Assembly (NCBI GenBank): GCA_023248215.1
Contig: JAHFEW010000035.1
Coordinates: 1-38,376, forward strand
From: Nitrospira sp.
Lineage (GTDB): Bacteria > Nitrospirota > Nitrospiria > Nitrospirales > Nitrospiraceae
Direction: 5' to 3'
Length of the DNA: 38,376 bases
The notes below the pieces were generated by a model. It did not search any database. It was not told where the DNA came from and saw only the letters and a list, made by a program, of their open reading frames with translations. Position numbers and translations under genes: made by a program. The first letter of the stretch is position 1, and each line of letters opens with the position of its first letter. Shown piece by piece: positions 8,586-16,554 of the stretch.

Positions 8586-9323
8586 ATGTTGCGCACATGG
8601 CCTGTCCTGCTCACGCTGCTGTTGGGGACCGCGGCGGTCGGCCTGGCGCAAGGACCTGCGCTGCTGGAGGTCGGAAAGTTCTCGGCCGCGACCGAGGGCA
8701 GCACGTTGCCGGACGGGTGGAAGCCGCTGACCTTCAAAAAGGTCGAACGGCACACACAATATGAGGTGGTGAAAGACGGCTCAACGGTCGTAGTAAAAGC
8801 CATCAGCGAGGCGTCCGCCTCAGGCCTGACCAAAGAGGTGAAGATCGATCCGCATGAATACCCGATCGTGCGCTGGCGGTGGAAAGTGGAGAATTTGCTA
8901 CAGAAGAGCAACGTGAACCGCAAGGACGGCGACGACTATCCCGCACGGCTCTACATTACGTTCGCCTATGAACCGGACAAGGTGGGGTTGGGAAGAAAAC
9001 TCAAGTACAAAGCCGGACAGGCGCTTTTCGGAGAGATTCCCATCGGCGCCCTCAACTATATTTGGGATGGCAAGAGTCCGATCGGCGCGATCGTGGATAA
9101 TGCGTTCACTGATTTTGCCAAGATGATTGTGGTGCAGAGCGGAGCGCAGCGAATCGGCTCCTGGATTGAAGAAGAGCGCAATGTCTATGAAGACTATAAG
9201 CTGGCCTTCGGAGAGGAACCGCCTGCGATCAATGGTGTCGCGATTATGAGCGACACGGACAACACGAAGGAGCGTGCCGTTGCCTATTACGGCGATATTG
9301 TCTTTGCTCAGGCGTCGAGGTGA
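8586..9323 (+). CDS. DUF3047 family exported protein
   Basis: This 245-residue protein has an N-terminal signal peptide (LLTLLLGTAAVGLAQG) and the typical DUF3047 pattern: LPDGWKPLTFKKV, an SASGL motif, PIVRWRWKVENLL, DGDDYPARLYITFAYEP, LNYIWDGK, IVVQSGAQRIGSWIEEERNVYEDY and the near-terminal GVAIMSDTDNTKE...YYGDIVF. The domain is predicted beta-rich and carbohydrate-binding-like, and its biochemical role is not established. It should be periplasmic. AAGGGG precedes the ATG. It begins 8 bases after the flavoprotein stop, so the two are probably co-translated from one mRNA. Confidence 0.88.
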   Translation: MLRTWPVLLTLLLGTAAVGLAQGPALLEVGKFSAATEGSTLPDGWKPLTFKKVERHTQYEVVKDGSTVVVKAISEASASGLTKEVKIDPHEYPIVRWRWKVENLLQKSNVNRKDGDDYPARLYITFAYEPDKVGLGRKLKYKAGQALFGEIPIGALNYIWDGKSPIGAIVDNAFTDFAKMIVVQSGAQRIGSWIEEERNVYEDYKLAFGEEPPAINGVAIMSDTDNTKERAVAYYGDIVFAQASR

Positions 9324-9356
9324 GGGAAAGGCTGGAAGGCTGGAGATGCAGAAGGC

Positions 9357-9389
9357 GGAGGAGCCGACCTATGCAGGGCCGGCCCCTCC
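9357..9389. terminator. GC-rich hairpin between convergent genes
   Basis: Bases 9357-9369 pair with 9377-9389 (11 of 13 positions, 7-base loop). The hairpin sits just after the DUF3047 stop and before the convergent end of the small exported protein gene. It is a likely bidirectional terminator, though there is no clear T tract. Confidence 0.5.
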
Positions 9390-9430
9390 AAGACACCAAC
9401 GAACTGATGTGGGTTCGCAGAGTCAGCGGG

Positions 9431-9838
9431 TTATTGAATTGAGTTTGCGAAGCCACCGTGGGTAATTTCAGCCCGAATAGTGTCGCCCACCTTCTTGTTG
9501 CCTCGCAGGTGTTTGGTGCCCTGCCCGACGTGCACCTTCATTTGGTTACCGTCAAAGTCTTCGACCACGTAGGTCTCCCCCTGGATATTCTTGATGGTGC
9601 CGCCGACTGTTTTCCAGGCCACTCCGGGTTTGGAGTCATGCTGGCCGGGTTTTGGCGCAGGAGCCTGTTCAGGAACAGAGCCCAACAGGGAGGAAGCTGC
9701 CGCTGCCGATGTAGTGGTGGCATGTTTCGACTGCTTGCCCGTCTTTTCTTTCGCCAATGCAGGGGCGACGATCAAGGCGACGGCAGCGAAGGTGGCCGCT
9801 ACCATTGTGAGCATTGAGGGCTGGGCTTGCACGTTCAT
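9431..9838 (-). CDS. Small exported protein with OB-like C-terminal domain
   Basis: This 135-residue protein starts at 9838, where AAGGAGG lies 6 bases before the ATG. It has a signal peptide (MLTMVAATFAAVALIVAPALA, cleavage near AKEK), a Ser/Ala/Lys/Pro-rich linker and a C-terminal domain of about 60 residues (VGGTIKNIQGETYVVEDFDGNQMKVHV...KVGDTIRAEI) with the strand pattern of a small beta-barrel, as in periplasmic OB-fold proteins. No enzymatic residues are obvious. It is the only minus-strand gene inside the plus-strand run from 6.2 to 13.2 kb, and its function is unknown. Confidence 0.8.
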   Translation of the reverse strand: MNVQAQPSMLTMVAATFAAVALIVAPALAKEKTGKQSKHATTTSAAAASSLLGSVPEQAPAPKPGQHDSKPGVAWKTVGGTIKNIQGETYVVEDFDGNQMKVHVGQGTKHLRGNKKVGDTIRAEITHGGFANSIQ

Positions 9839-10037
9839 AACGATCCTCCTTGCAATGAATACGGCTGAGTGTCGGTGAACCATTCAGCAAGCCGTATGCC
9901 TGGAAAAGAGGGGTGCAAAGTGAGGGATTGCACGGATTTGTGCCGATTGCGTTGCGTTGTGCTGAACAGGAGCGCCGGGAGTGGGGAAAAATGACAAGTC
10001 CCGTTCAAATATGGTCACCGGTACCACAGGATTCACG

Positions 10038-11024
10038 ATGACGCCGAAACATCTGCTCACCGTAATCTCCGACCGAGCCAAACCTCATGTTAGGGCGGCC
10101 GGTATTGGCCACCTTCCAGGTCACCCTTCGGTGCAACTCAGCCTGCGGCTATTGCGATCTGCCCTAAACCAAGGACGGTATGAACTCAGCCGGGAGGAGA
10201 TTCGAGCGGTATTTGAACGCCTCTATGCCGAAGGCATTCGGTTTGTCCTTCTCCAGGGTGGAAAGCCGCTCCTGCGTCCCGACCTGCTCGACGTGGTTGA
10301 GGATCTGACTTCCCTCGGGTTGCACGTGAGTGTGATCACCAATGGAACGAGGCTGACGAAGGACCTCGTCGCGAGGTTTGCCGTGCTGCGCCTTCCCTTG
10401 TCGATCAGCCTGGACACGCTTGATCACGCTCGATATCGTCAGATCCGAGGGGCAGATCAATTGCCGCAGGTCTTGGCCGAACTCGATTTGCTCGATGACT
10501 ATCCCGGCCCGAAATTTCTCACCTGCATCGTGAGCGAGGTGAATCGTGATGAGGTGCCTGGGGTTGTGCGATTTGCCGGACCGCGAGGTTTTATTCCGGT
10601 GGTGGGAGCCTATCACTGGAAGGTGGGTCTCTATGGAAAAGAGGATCCGGGATTGGTGTACGACCGCTCGGCGGCCGTTCATGTGTTCGAACGGCTGCTG
10701 CATGAGGGCCTGATCCCTGCCGGGTACTTCCGGCAATTTGCCAACGATAACGTGACCTGGTTGCGAGGCCAACGACTTGAACCCTGCGATGCGGGACGGT
10801 ACAGTGTCGCGATTGATGCGTCAGGGAATGTGGCGCCTTGTTTGGCCTTCCCATCCGTGGGGAATCTCCTTGAATCATCCTATCGGGAGATCCTCAGTCG
10901 CTTCGACCGAGCTGAGATTCAAACCTGCTCCGATTATTCTACGTGCAACCGGTTCGACGGGGGGATGGTAGGGACGATTCTGCGGCATCCGATGACGGCC
11001 TGGCGAACACCGGTGTCGTTCTGA
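10038..11024 (+). pseudogene. Radical SAM/SPASM-like protein, Fe-S motif out of frame
   Basis: Most of the reading frame is a radical SAM protein: EGIRFVLLQGG, LHVSVITNGTRLT, LSISLDTLDHARYRQIRG, and a C-terminal region with EPCDAG, NVAPCLAFPSVGN and TCSDYSTCNR cysteines that look SPASM-like. In this frame, however, residues about 16-42 are nonsense. The expected cluster motif is in the +1 frame: ATG at 10087, then VLATFQVTLRCNSACGYCDLP, with cysteine codons at 10132, 10144 and 10153, ending at TAA 10165-10167. Joining the parts (CDLP to LNQGRYELSREE) needs one extra C at 10162-10164 and a compensating change near 10083-10090. The GGEP motif also reads GGKP (AAG at 10263). As sequenced, no product would carry the full CxxxCxxC radical SAM core. 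It may be a real pseudogene or a pair of sequence errors. The start at 10038 has AGGA upstream. Confidence 0.75.
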
Positions 11025-11040
11025 TTAGGAAAAAGCGACG

Positions 11041-11808
11041 ATGCGTCAGACTCTGATCGGCCTTCTCATCCTTCTGGCCACTGGTTGCACGACCGTTCCA
11101 ACCTCATTCACTCCGTCGAACCCTATTCCTCCCAGCCAGTTCTCCCACGAGGAATGGCAGGACTTGTTGCGCACGTATGTTCGAGACGGCGCGGTTGACT
11201 ATCCGGCCATCCAGAGACAGGGGCGCCTCACGTCTTATCTGGCTCTGCTGGATCGCGTGGATCCGAACCAATTGTCTGGAGATAACCGGCTGGCCTTGTG
11301 GATCAACGCCTACAATGCCTTTGCGGTGAAGGGCATCCTGGACCACTATTCGCCGGGGACTCTGTTCGGCCGGTATCGGTACTTCATCGCGCGTGAGTAC
11401 CAGGTTGGTGGACAGACCGTGAATCTTTACAATTTGGAACGCGAGATTCTTATCGCCCAGTTCCACGAACCACGGATGCACTTCGCGATTGTCTGTGCCT
11501 CGGCATCCTGTCCGAAACTCCAGTCGTGGGCGTACGAGGGCCAGCAACTTGATCAACAACTGAATCGGGTCACGAGTGAGTTCGTCAATGATCCTTCACG
11601 CAATCGGTTTGACCGGTCGAAAAAAGTGGCCTCTCTGTCGATGATTTTCAAATGGTTTGCGAAGGATTTCGAGGCCCGCTCCGGATCAGTCCTGAATTTC
11701 GTGAGGGAGTACGTGCAGGACACATCGTTGAAACAGGACCTGTTCGCAGCCGACTATACCGTGGAATTTCTCGACTACGATTGGAGCCTGAATGGACCGC
11801 GACCTTAG
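11041..11808 (+). CDS. DUF547 family lipoprotein
   Basis: This is a 255-residue protein with a lipoprotein signal (LIGLLILLATGC, Cys16) and the DUF547 domain: WQDLLRTYVRDGAVDYPAI, LALWINAYNAFAVKGIL, VNLYNLEREIL, MHFAIVCASASCPKL and the distal LSMIFKWFAKDF. DUF547 has a conserved histidine/cysteine region (HFAIVCASASCP) compatible with a thiol-type hydrolase or transferase active site, but no reaction is established. It is anchored on the periplasmic side. It starts 16 bases after the radical SAM gene and is followed 17 bases later by the ferritin-like gene, so the genes very likely form one operon. Confidence 0.9.
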   Translation: MRQTLIGLLILLATGCTTVPTSFTPSNPIPPSQFSHEEWQDLLRTYVRDGAVDYPAIQRQGRLTSYLALLDRVDPNQLSGDNRLALWINAYNAFAVKGILDHYSPGTLFGRYRYFIAREYQVGGQTVNLYNLEREILIAQFHEPRMHFAIVCASASCPKLQSWAYEGQQLDQQLNRVTSEFVNDPSRNRFDRSKKVASLSMIFKWFAKDFEARSGSVLNFVREYVQDTSLKQDLFAADYTVEFLDYDWSLNGPRP

Positions 11809-11825
11809 CTGTACAGGAGCATGGC

Positions 11826-12461
11826 ATGCTGGTATTGCCTGGTGAACGGGTGCCGATCGCCCGGCTGCTGGCCTTTCTCGAACATGGCGAACGGATGGCG
11901 AATGCCTGTGCCCACAGCCAGGCGGCACTGGCTCCGGACTCCAAGACACAGCGGTTTTTAACGACCCAGGCGCGGCAGGAAGCGATGCATGCCGCGATCT
12001 TTCGCGGAGCGATCGGGTGGCTCGCTCCGCGCCACCTGGGTGATTCTCCGCTCCTGCCGGCCCTCGAAGAGTATCGCCGACTCCTTACTGAGGCGCTTGA
12101 ACGAGGAGATTGGCTGGAAAGTATCTTGGCCGAGCAGGTGATTCTCGAAGGGTTGGGGGAAGCGATTCTGACTCGTATTGAGACCGGCCTGGAAAAGCGG
12201 CATGCGCCGTTCCGCAGGCTGCGCCTGATGCTCCTGCATCAAGAGGAGGCCCATCATGAGTTCGGGCGGCGCCTGTTGGAGCGAGCGATGGCAGATGGGA
12301 CCACAGGCCTGGAGGGGCTCCGCCGGCGCACGCAAGACTACCTGGCACTGACTGAGTCGATGGTCCTGCCGCTCTGCGATCTCTTCGAGACGATCGATGA
12401 GGATGCCTCTGCCTGGGCCGCGGATGTCCGCACCTTTCTTCCCAGTTGGTTGACGGCATGA
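11826..12461 (+). CDS. Ferritin-like di-iron protein of unknown function
   Basis: This 211-residue, almost entirely helical protein starts at 11826 (MLVLPGERVPIARL), where AGGAG lies 6 bases upstream; the frame is open further back only through overlap with the DUF547 gene. It carries two ExxH motifs typical of ferritin-like di-iron sites, EAMH (52-55) and EAHH (141-144), plus Glu22 and Glu103/Glu108 on the intervening helices. That set fits a four-helix di-iron carboxylate centre as in oxygenases, oxidases and aldehyde-deformylating-type proteins. The substrate is unknown; proximity to the radical SAM and glycosyltransferase genes suggests a tailoring oxidation, which is inference. Its stop overlaps the glycosyltransferase start (ATGA). 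Confidence 0.75.
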   Translation: MLVLPGERVPIARLLAFLEHGERMANACAHSQAALAPDSKTQRFLTTQARQEAMHAAIFRGAIGWLAPRHLGDSPLLPALEEYRRLLTEALERGDWLESILAEQVILEGLGEAILTRIETGLEKRHAPFRRLRLMLLHQEEAHHEFGRRLLERAMADGTTGLEGLRRRTQDYLALTESMVLPLCDLFETIDEDASAWAADVRTFLPSWLTA

Positions 12462-13162
12462 TCTCCGTCGTCATTCCCGCTTATAACGAAGAACGCGCGC
12501 TCCCCACCACCTTGCGACAGCTGCTTGAGCAAGCCGGTGACTATGAAGTCATCGTCGTCGATGGAGAGAGCAGCGACGGGACGTGTGAGGTTGTCCGGCA
12601 ACTCCCGCTCGATCGCCAGTGTGCAATCCCCAGTCGACTCACGTTAATCAGCGCACGGAAAGGACGGGCCTCGCAGATGAATGCGGGCGCCAAGGTGGCT
12701 CGGGGCGAGTGGCTGCTGTTCCTCCATGCTGATACGGTCCTGCCGGTCCAGGCGTTGAGCCGGCTCAACGCCTTGGAGTCGGATCTCGGGATCCTGGCCG
12801 GCGGGTTTCGTCACCAATTTTCTGGATCAGACTGGCGGCTCCGGATGATCTCGTCGCTCGACAATTTCCGCTGTATCAGGAGCCGTATTATTTACGGCGA
12901 TCAGGCGCTGTTCGTACGGAAGTCTTTGTTTGAGCGGCTCGGCGGATTTCCCGATCAGCCCATCCTGGAAGACGTGGCATTTTGTGAAAAGCTGCTGCGG
13001 GTGACGACGCCGGTGCTCCTGTCTCCGCCGGTTGTGACGGATGCCCGCAAGTTCCTTAGGATGGGTGTCTGGCGGAGTTTCGTTCGCGTGCTGCTCATCA
13101 TCCTGCATGTGGAATTCAAGTTCCCCTACCTTCCACGGGGATTTTTTCAAGATATTCGCTGA
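12458..13162 (+). CDS. Family 2 glycosyltransferase, TIGR04283-like (rSAM/selenodomain-associated transferase 2)
   Basis: This is a 234-residue GT-A transferase. It shows the opening ISVVIPAYNEE, VIVVDGESSDGT, ISARKGRASQMNAGA, the metal-binding LLFLHADTVLP (HAD in place of DxD), AGGFRHQF, YGDQALFVRKSLFERLGGFPDQPILEDVAFCEKL, and a basic, hydrophobic C-terminus. The RxxQMNxGA and FLHADT motifs point to the TIGR04283 group, which recurs near radical SAM genes and has been linked to arsenosugar-type pathways. Neither an ArsM nor an ArsS homologue is seen here. The ATG overlaps the stop of the ferritin-like gene by four bases, so translation is coupled. The sugar donor and acceptor are unknown. 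Confidence 0.85.
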   Translation: MISVVIPAYNEERALPTTLRQLLEQAGDYEVIVVDGESSDGTCEVVRQLPLDRQCAIPSRLTLISARKGRASQMNAGAKVARGEWLLFLHADTVLPVQALSRLNALESDLGILAGGFRHQFSGSDWRLRMISSLDNFRCIRSRIIYGDQALFVRKSLFERLGGFPDQPILEDVAFCEKLLRVTTPVLLSPPVVTDARKFLRMGVWRSFVRVLLIILHVEFKFPYLPRGFFQDIR

Positions 13163-13163
13163 C

Positions 13164-13197
13164 CGCCACTTCCCTCGGGCCCTGCCGCGCAGTGGCG
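13164..13197 (+). terminator. Hairpin after the glycosyltransferase gene
   Basis: CGCCACT (13164-13170) pairs with AGTGGCG (13191-13197), with an additional self-complementary GGGCCC-containing loop. It begins one base after the TGA stop. There is no T tract, so it is a weak intrinsic terminator candidate. Confidence 0.35.
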
Positions 13198-13233
13198 CCA
13201 GCTCGGCCCCTCCTCAGCAAACCGCCAATTTCG

Positions 13234-13262
13234 TTGTCAACGCTCTCGACCCCTTGTACGTT
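13234..13262 (+). promoter_or_regulatory. Possible sigma70 promoter of the small exported protein gene
   Basis: TTGTCA (13234-13239) and TACGTT (13257-13262) are separated by 17 bases and lie about 44 bases before the ATG at 13306. The -35 matches five of six consensus positions; the -10 is weak. Confidence 0.3.
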
Positions 13263-13305
13263 GGAGCGGGTAACAGCGGAGCATGAGGTAACCAAAGGAG
13301 GATGT

Positions 13306-13623
13306 ATGCAGAAGGTGATCTGGAGCGCAGCATTGTTGTCGGTCTGTGCTATGTCATTGGCGTTTGCCCAAGCGGAAACGCCGGTCATCGATCAGCGTCA
13401 GGCCAATCAGGAGAAGCGGATCGATCAGGGGATTGCCAGCGGTCAGCTGAATCAGCGGGAAGCCAATCGTCTGAACAATCAGCAGGAACATCTCAACAAG
13501 ATGGAAGACAAGGTGAAGTCCGATGGCGTCGTGACCAAGAAAGAGCGGGCCCGGATCAGCCGCGCGCAGGATCGCAGCTCGCGCCATATCGCCCGTCAAA
13601 AACACGACCGCCAGCAGCAATAG
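13306..13623 (+). CDS. Small exported Gln/Arg-rich helical protein
   Basis: This 105-residue protein has a clear signal peptide (VIWSAALLSVCAMSLAFAQA). The mature part is polar and helical, rich in Gln, Asn, Arg and Lys, with two related segments: VIDQRQANQEKRIDQGIASGQLNQREANRLN and later VVTKKERARISRAQDRSSRHIARQKHD. The pattern (INxRQxxQxxRIxxGxxSGxLxxxEAxRL) is recurrent in small periplasmic proteins of environmental bacteria, but no function is known. AAAGGAGG lies 4 bases before the ATG. It is monocistronic, ending in a strong hairpin at 13723-13752. Confidence 0.82.
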   Translation: MQKVIWSAALLSVCAMSLAFAQAETPVIDQRQANQEKRIDQGIASGQLNQREANRLNNQQEHLNKMEDKVKSDGVVTKKERARISRAQDRSSRHIARQKHDRQQQ

Positions 13624-13722
13624 ACTGCTAACATAGCGCCACGGCCTGCCGTCGAGCGAATGCTCTGGTCGGGCCCGAAAAAGTCGGGCTATAGCGTTCG
13701 TTCTCTCTGTCGAATTGCAACG

Positions 13723-13752
13723 TGCCGTCCACAAGCGAGATTGTGGACGGCA
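13723..13752 (+). terminator. Strong 12-bp stem-loop
   Basis: Bases 13723-13734 pair perfectly with 13741-13752 around the loop GCGAGA (13735-13740). The stem is followed by TTGTTGCTTCT. A shorter hairpin, GCCCGA/TCGGGC with an AAAAG loop, lies at 13673-13689. Together they separate the small exported protein gene from the tRNA nucleotidyltransferase fusion gene. Confidence 0.6.
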
Positions 13753-13872
13753 TTGTTGCTTCTGCAACCGGACCTGTTCCCCGGCCGCGAGACAGCATGG
13801 TCAGGGTGTCCTCGCGAGCCCGGCGCTACCTCATTTCTTCGGAGGGTAAGACTGAATCGGCCCGTTCGATCC

Positions 13873-13881
13873 TGCTAGAAT
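13873..13881 (+). promoter_or_regulatory. Extended -10 promoter, leaderless arrangement
   Basis: TGC plus TAGAAT (13876-13881) ends 6 bases before the ATG at 13888, and no Shine-Dalgarno sequence is present. Transcription starting about 7 bases after the -10 would begin on the start codon. Confidence 0.5.
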
Positions 13882-13887
13882 GCCGGT

Positions 13888-16554
13888 ATGGATCTGATCA
13901 CGACGCATCTGAACGCGGACTTTGACGGGTTGGCCTCGATGGTCGCCGCCCGGAAGCTCTATCCCGGAGCTGTACTCGTATTTTCTGGCGGCGCGCAGGA
14001 GGCCGTGCGGAATTTTCTTGCTACACATGAGGTGACCATCAGCCGCCTCAAGGACGTGGTATTGGAACAGGTACGACGGTTGATTCTGGTGGATGTCCAA
14101 GAGCCCGAGCGTCTTGGCACATTGAAGGTGCTCAGTTCACGCGCGGACGTGGAAGTACATATCTTCGATCACCACGGAGCCGGTGAGATTGACGGGGAGC
14201 AGCGTCCATCCCCATGGCCTCTGGTCACGCAGCGGCACGTGCAAGCGGTCGGCGCCACGACCACGCTTCTCGTCGAGCGCCTGAAAGAGCAGCACATGGC
14301 GATCACGTCCTCTGAAGCGACGATTCTGGCGCTTGGTCTGTACGAAGAAACGGGATCGCTTGCCTACCCGTCGACGACCCCGCGGGATCTGGACGCCGCA
14401 GCCTTTGTGCTGCGTGCGGGCGCCGATTTGAACCTCGTCGCTGAGACCCTGCGACATCCGCTGGACCCCGATCTGATCGCCTTGCTGAACGACCTGCTGC
14501 AGTCAGGCGAGATCTACTATCTGGAGGGCCGAAAAATTCTCGTCGCGGCAAGCACCTATGATCGCTACAGGGGTGACCTTGCTGAAGCGGTTCAGCGACT
14601 GGCGGAATTGCAGGGTCTCGACGCTGTCATCGCCGCCATTTCGCTGGATGAAAAGGTTGAAATTATCGGGCGGAGCCGGCGGCCTGAGATTGATGTGGCG
14701 TGGATTGCGCGCGAATTCGGCGGAGGCGGGCATGCCGTGGCGGCAGCCGCCAGTGTGAAGGGCCGGACGTTGGTCGAAGTTCAGGAGCAACTGAAAATTC
14801 TCTTGACGCAGCGATATCGCCCCGCCTTATTGGCTCACGATGTCATGACGAAGCCGGTGAAATCGATTGCCGCGGAGGCGACAGTCTCTGAAGCGGAGCG
14901 GGCCATGACGACGTATGGAGTTAACGTGTTGCCCGTTCTCGATCAGAAGGAGCGGTATGTCGGAATCATTTCACGGGAGATCGTCCAGAAAGCTCTGTTT
15001 CATCGATTAGGGGATCACCGGATCGAGGACCTCGCCAGGAGCGATCAGTACAGCGCACAGCCGGACACGCCCTTTCATGACATCGAAGCGCGGATGATCG
15101 AACTGAATCAGCGTTTCGTGCCGGTGCTGTCCGGCGAAAAAACGGTGGGGGTCATCACGCGGACCGATTTGCTCCGCAGCCTCCACGACGATGTGCTCGC
15201 GGCTGCTCGTGCCAAGCCAAAATCGTTGATGGGGCTCGAATCCATGGGCGGCGTGCGGCGGCGGGATGTCGGCGGACTGTTGCGCGATCGGATGCCTCAT
15301 ACCGTGCTGCACCTGTTGCGGACGGCAGGCGAATTGGCGGAGCGACTCGGCTATTCAGCCTACGTCGTCGGAGGGTTTGTACGGGACCTGCTGCTCAACA
15401 TCGACAACCTCGACGTTGACCTGGTGGTAGAAGGCGATGGGATTGCGTTCGCGCGCGCCTTGGCCAAGGACAAGGAAGGCCGCGTCAAGGTTCACGAGCG
15501 TTTTGGAACAGCGGTGGTGCTCTTTCCAGATGGCTTCAAGCTGGACGTGGCGACGGCCCGCACGGAATATTACGAGTACCCGACCGCCCTGCCGACGGTC
15601 GAGCAGAGCTCCATCAAGAAGGATCTCTACCGCCGTGATTTTACCATTAACACGTTGGCGGTCCGGCTCAATCCCCGTCCCTTCGGCCAACTCATCGACT
15701 TCTACGGAGGCCAGCGCGACCTCAAGGAACGTATCATCCGGGTGCTCCATAGTTTGAGCTTTGTGGAGGATCCGACCAGGGTCTTTCGCGCGATTCGTTT
15801 CGAACTGCGGTTCGGCTTTCGTTTGAGCAAGGAGACGCTGGCGTTGATCAAGGGCGCGGTGAAGATGGAGTTGTTCCATCGGCTCTCCGGCCAACGGTTG
15901 CTGGATGAGCTACGGCTCTTGTTTTCCGAGCGGGCGCCACGGAATGCCGTCCGCCGACTGGCGGACCTCGATCTCTTGCAATTCATCCATCCGAAGCTCG
16001 AATGGTCCAGCCGCCTGGACCGGCGTTTGATCGAGTTGGAAGAGGCGTTGGACTGGTACCGGTTCTCCTGTCTCGATCGGACGATCAACCGATGGCTGGT
16101 CTATGCGATGGCGCTCGTCGAGGTCTTGCCGGATCAATCGGTCGACGACGTTCTCACACGATTCCCTTTTACGGAAGAGGAACGAACCGCGGTCAACGCG
16201 GCCCGCTTTCTCACCCATCAGGTCTGCCGGCAACTGAGCCTGCGTATGCCCCTTCGACCGTCGGAAACGGTTCGGTTGCTGAGCGGCCTCTCGGACGAGA
16301 CGCTTGTGTTTTTGTTGGCGAAGAACAAATCGGAATCGGCGAAGCGACAGCTCTCGATGTTTCTCTCCACCTACCGGGATGTAAAACCCTCTTTGACCGG
16401 CAAGGACCTGAAGGCGTTGGGACTGAAACCAGGGCCGCGGTATCGCGCGATCTTGAGTCGATTGATGGAGGCGCGTCTGGACGGAGAGGTCAATGACGAG
16501 AGAGAGGAGCGAGAACTGGTCAAGCGGTTGGTCGAGGAGGACCGTGCGGGCTAG
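13888..16554 (+). CDS. DHH-CBS-poly(A) polymerase/tRNA nucleotidyltransferase fusion protein
   Basis: This 888-residue fusion has these domains in order. A DHH phosphoesterase domain (HLNADFDGLAS at 7-17, IFDHHGAGEID around 92-102) is followed by a DHHA1-type domain with FGGGGHAVAAAA (277-288). Two CBS repeats (about 315-440) come next. The class II nucleotidyltransferase head has GGFVRD (495-500), the metal-binding DVDLVVEG (509-516) and RRDFTINTLAV (582-592). The RNA-binding neck begins FVEDPTRVFRAIRFELRFGF. The polymerase part adds A or CCA to tRNA 3' ends; the DHH part resembles nanoRNase/RecJ-type exonucleases, so the protein may couple removal and addition at RNA ends, with CBS repeats sensing adenylates. 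Similar A-adding or CC-adding fusions occur in Aquifex, Geobacter and relatives. Which nucleotides it adds cannot be told here. Confidence 0.92.
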   Translation: MDLITTHLNADFDGLASMVAARKLYPGAVLVFSGGAQEAVRNFLATHEVTISRLKDVVLEQVRRLILVDVQEPERLGTLKVLSSRADVEVHIFDHHGAGEIDGEQRPSPWPLVTQRHVQAVGATTTLLVERLKEQHMAITSSEATILALGLYEETGSLAYPSTTPRDLDAAAFVLRAGADLNLVAETLRHPLDPDLIALLNDLLQSGEIYYLEGRKILVAASTYDRYRGDLAEAVQRLAELQGLDAVIAAISLDEKVEIIGRSRRPEIDVAWIAREFGGGGHAVAAAASVKGRTLVEVQEQLKILLTQRYRPALLAHDVMTKPVKSIAAEATVSEAERAMTTYGVNVLPVLDQKERYVGIISREIVQKALFHRLGDHRIEDLARSDQYSAQPDTPFHDIEARMIELNQRFVPVLSGEKTVGVITRTDLLRSLHDDVLAAARAKPKSLMGLESMGGVRRRDVGGLLRDRMPHTVLHLLRTAGELAERLGYSAYVVGGFVRDLLLNIDNLDVDLVVEGDGIAFARALAKDKEGRVKVHERFGTAVVLFPDGFKLDVATARTEYYEYPTALPTVEQSSIKKDLYRRDFTINTLAVRLNPRPFGQLIDFYGGQRDLKERIIRVLHSLSFVEDPTRVFRAIRFELRFGFRLSKETLALIKGAVKMELFHRLSGQRLLDELRLLFSERAPRNAVRRLADLDLLQFIHPKLEWSSRLDRRLIELEEALDWYRFSCLDRTINRWLVYAMALVEVLPDQSVDDVLTRFPFTEEERTAVNAARFLTHQVCRQLSLRMPLRPSETVRLLSGLSDETLVFLLAKNKSESAKRQLSMFLSTYRDVKPSLTGKDLKALGLKPGPRYRAILSRLMEARLDGEVNDEREERELVKRLVEEDRAG

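Noticed and set aside
10087-10167. Programmed frameshift in the radical SAM gene
   Set aside because: The CTGCCCTAA context is not a good slippery heptamer, and a second shift near 10083-10090 would also be needed unless translation starts at ATG 10087; indels are simpler.
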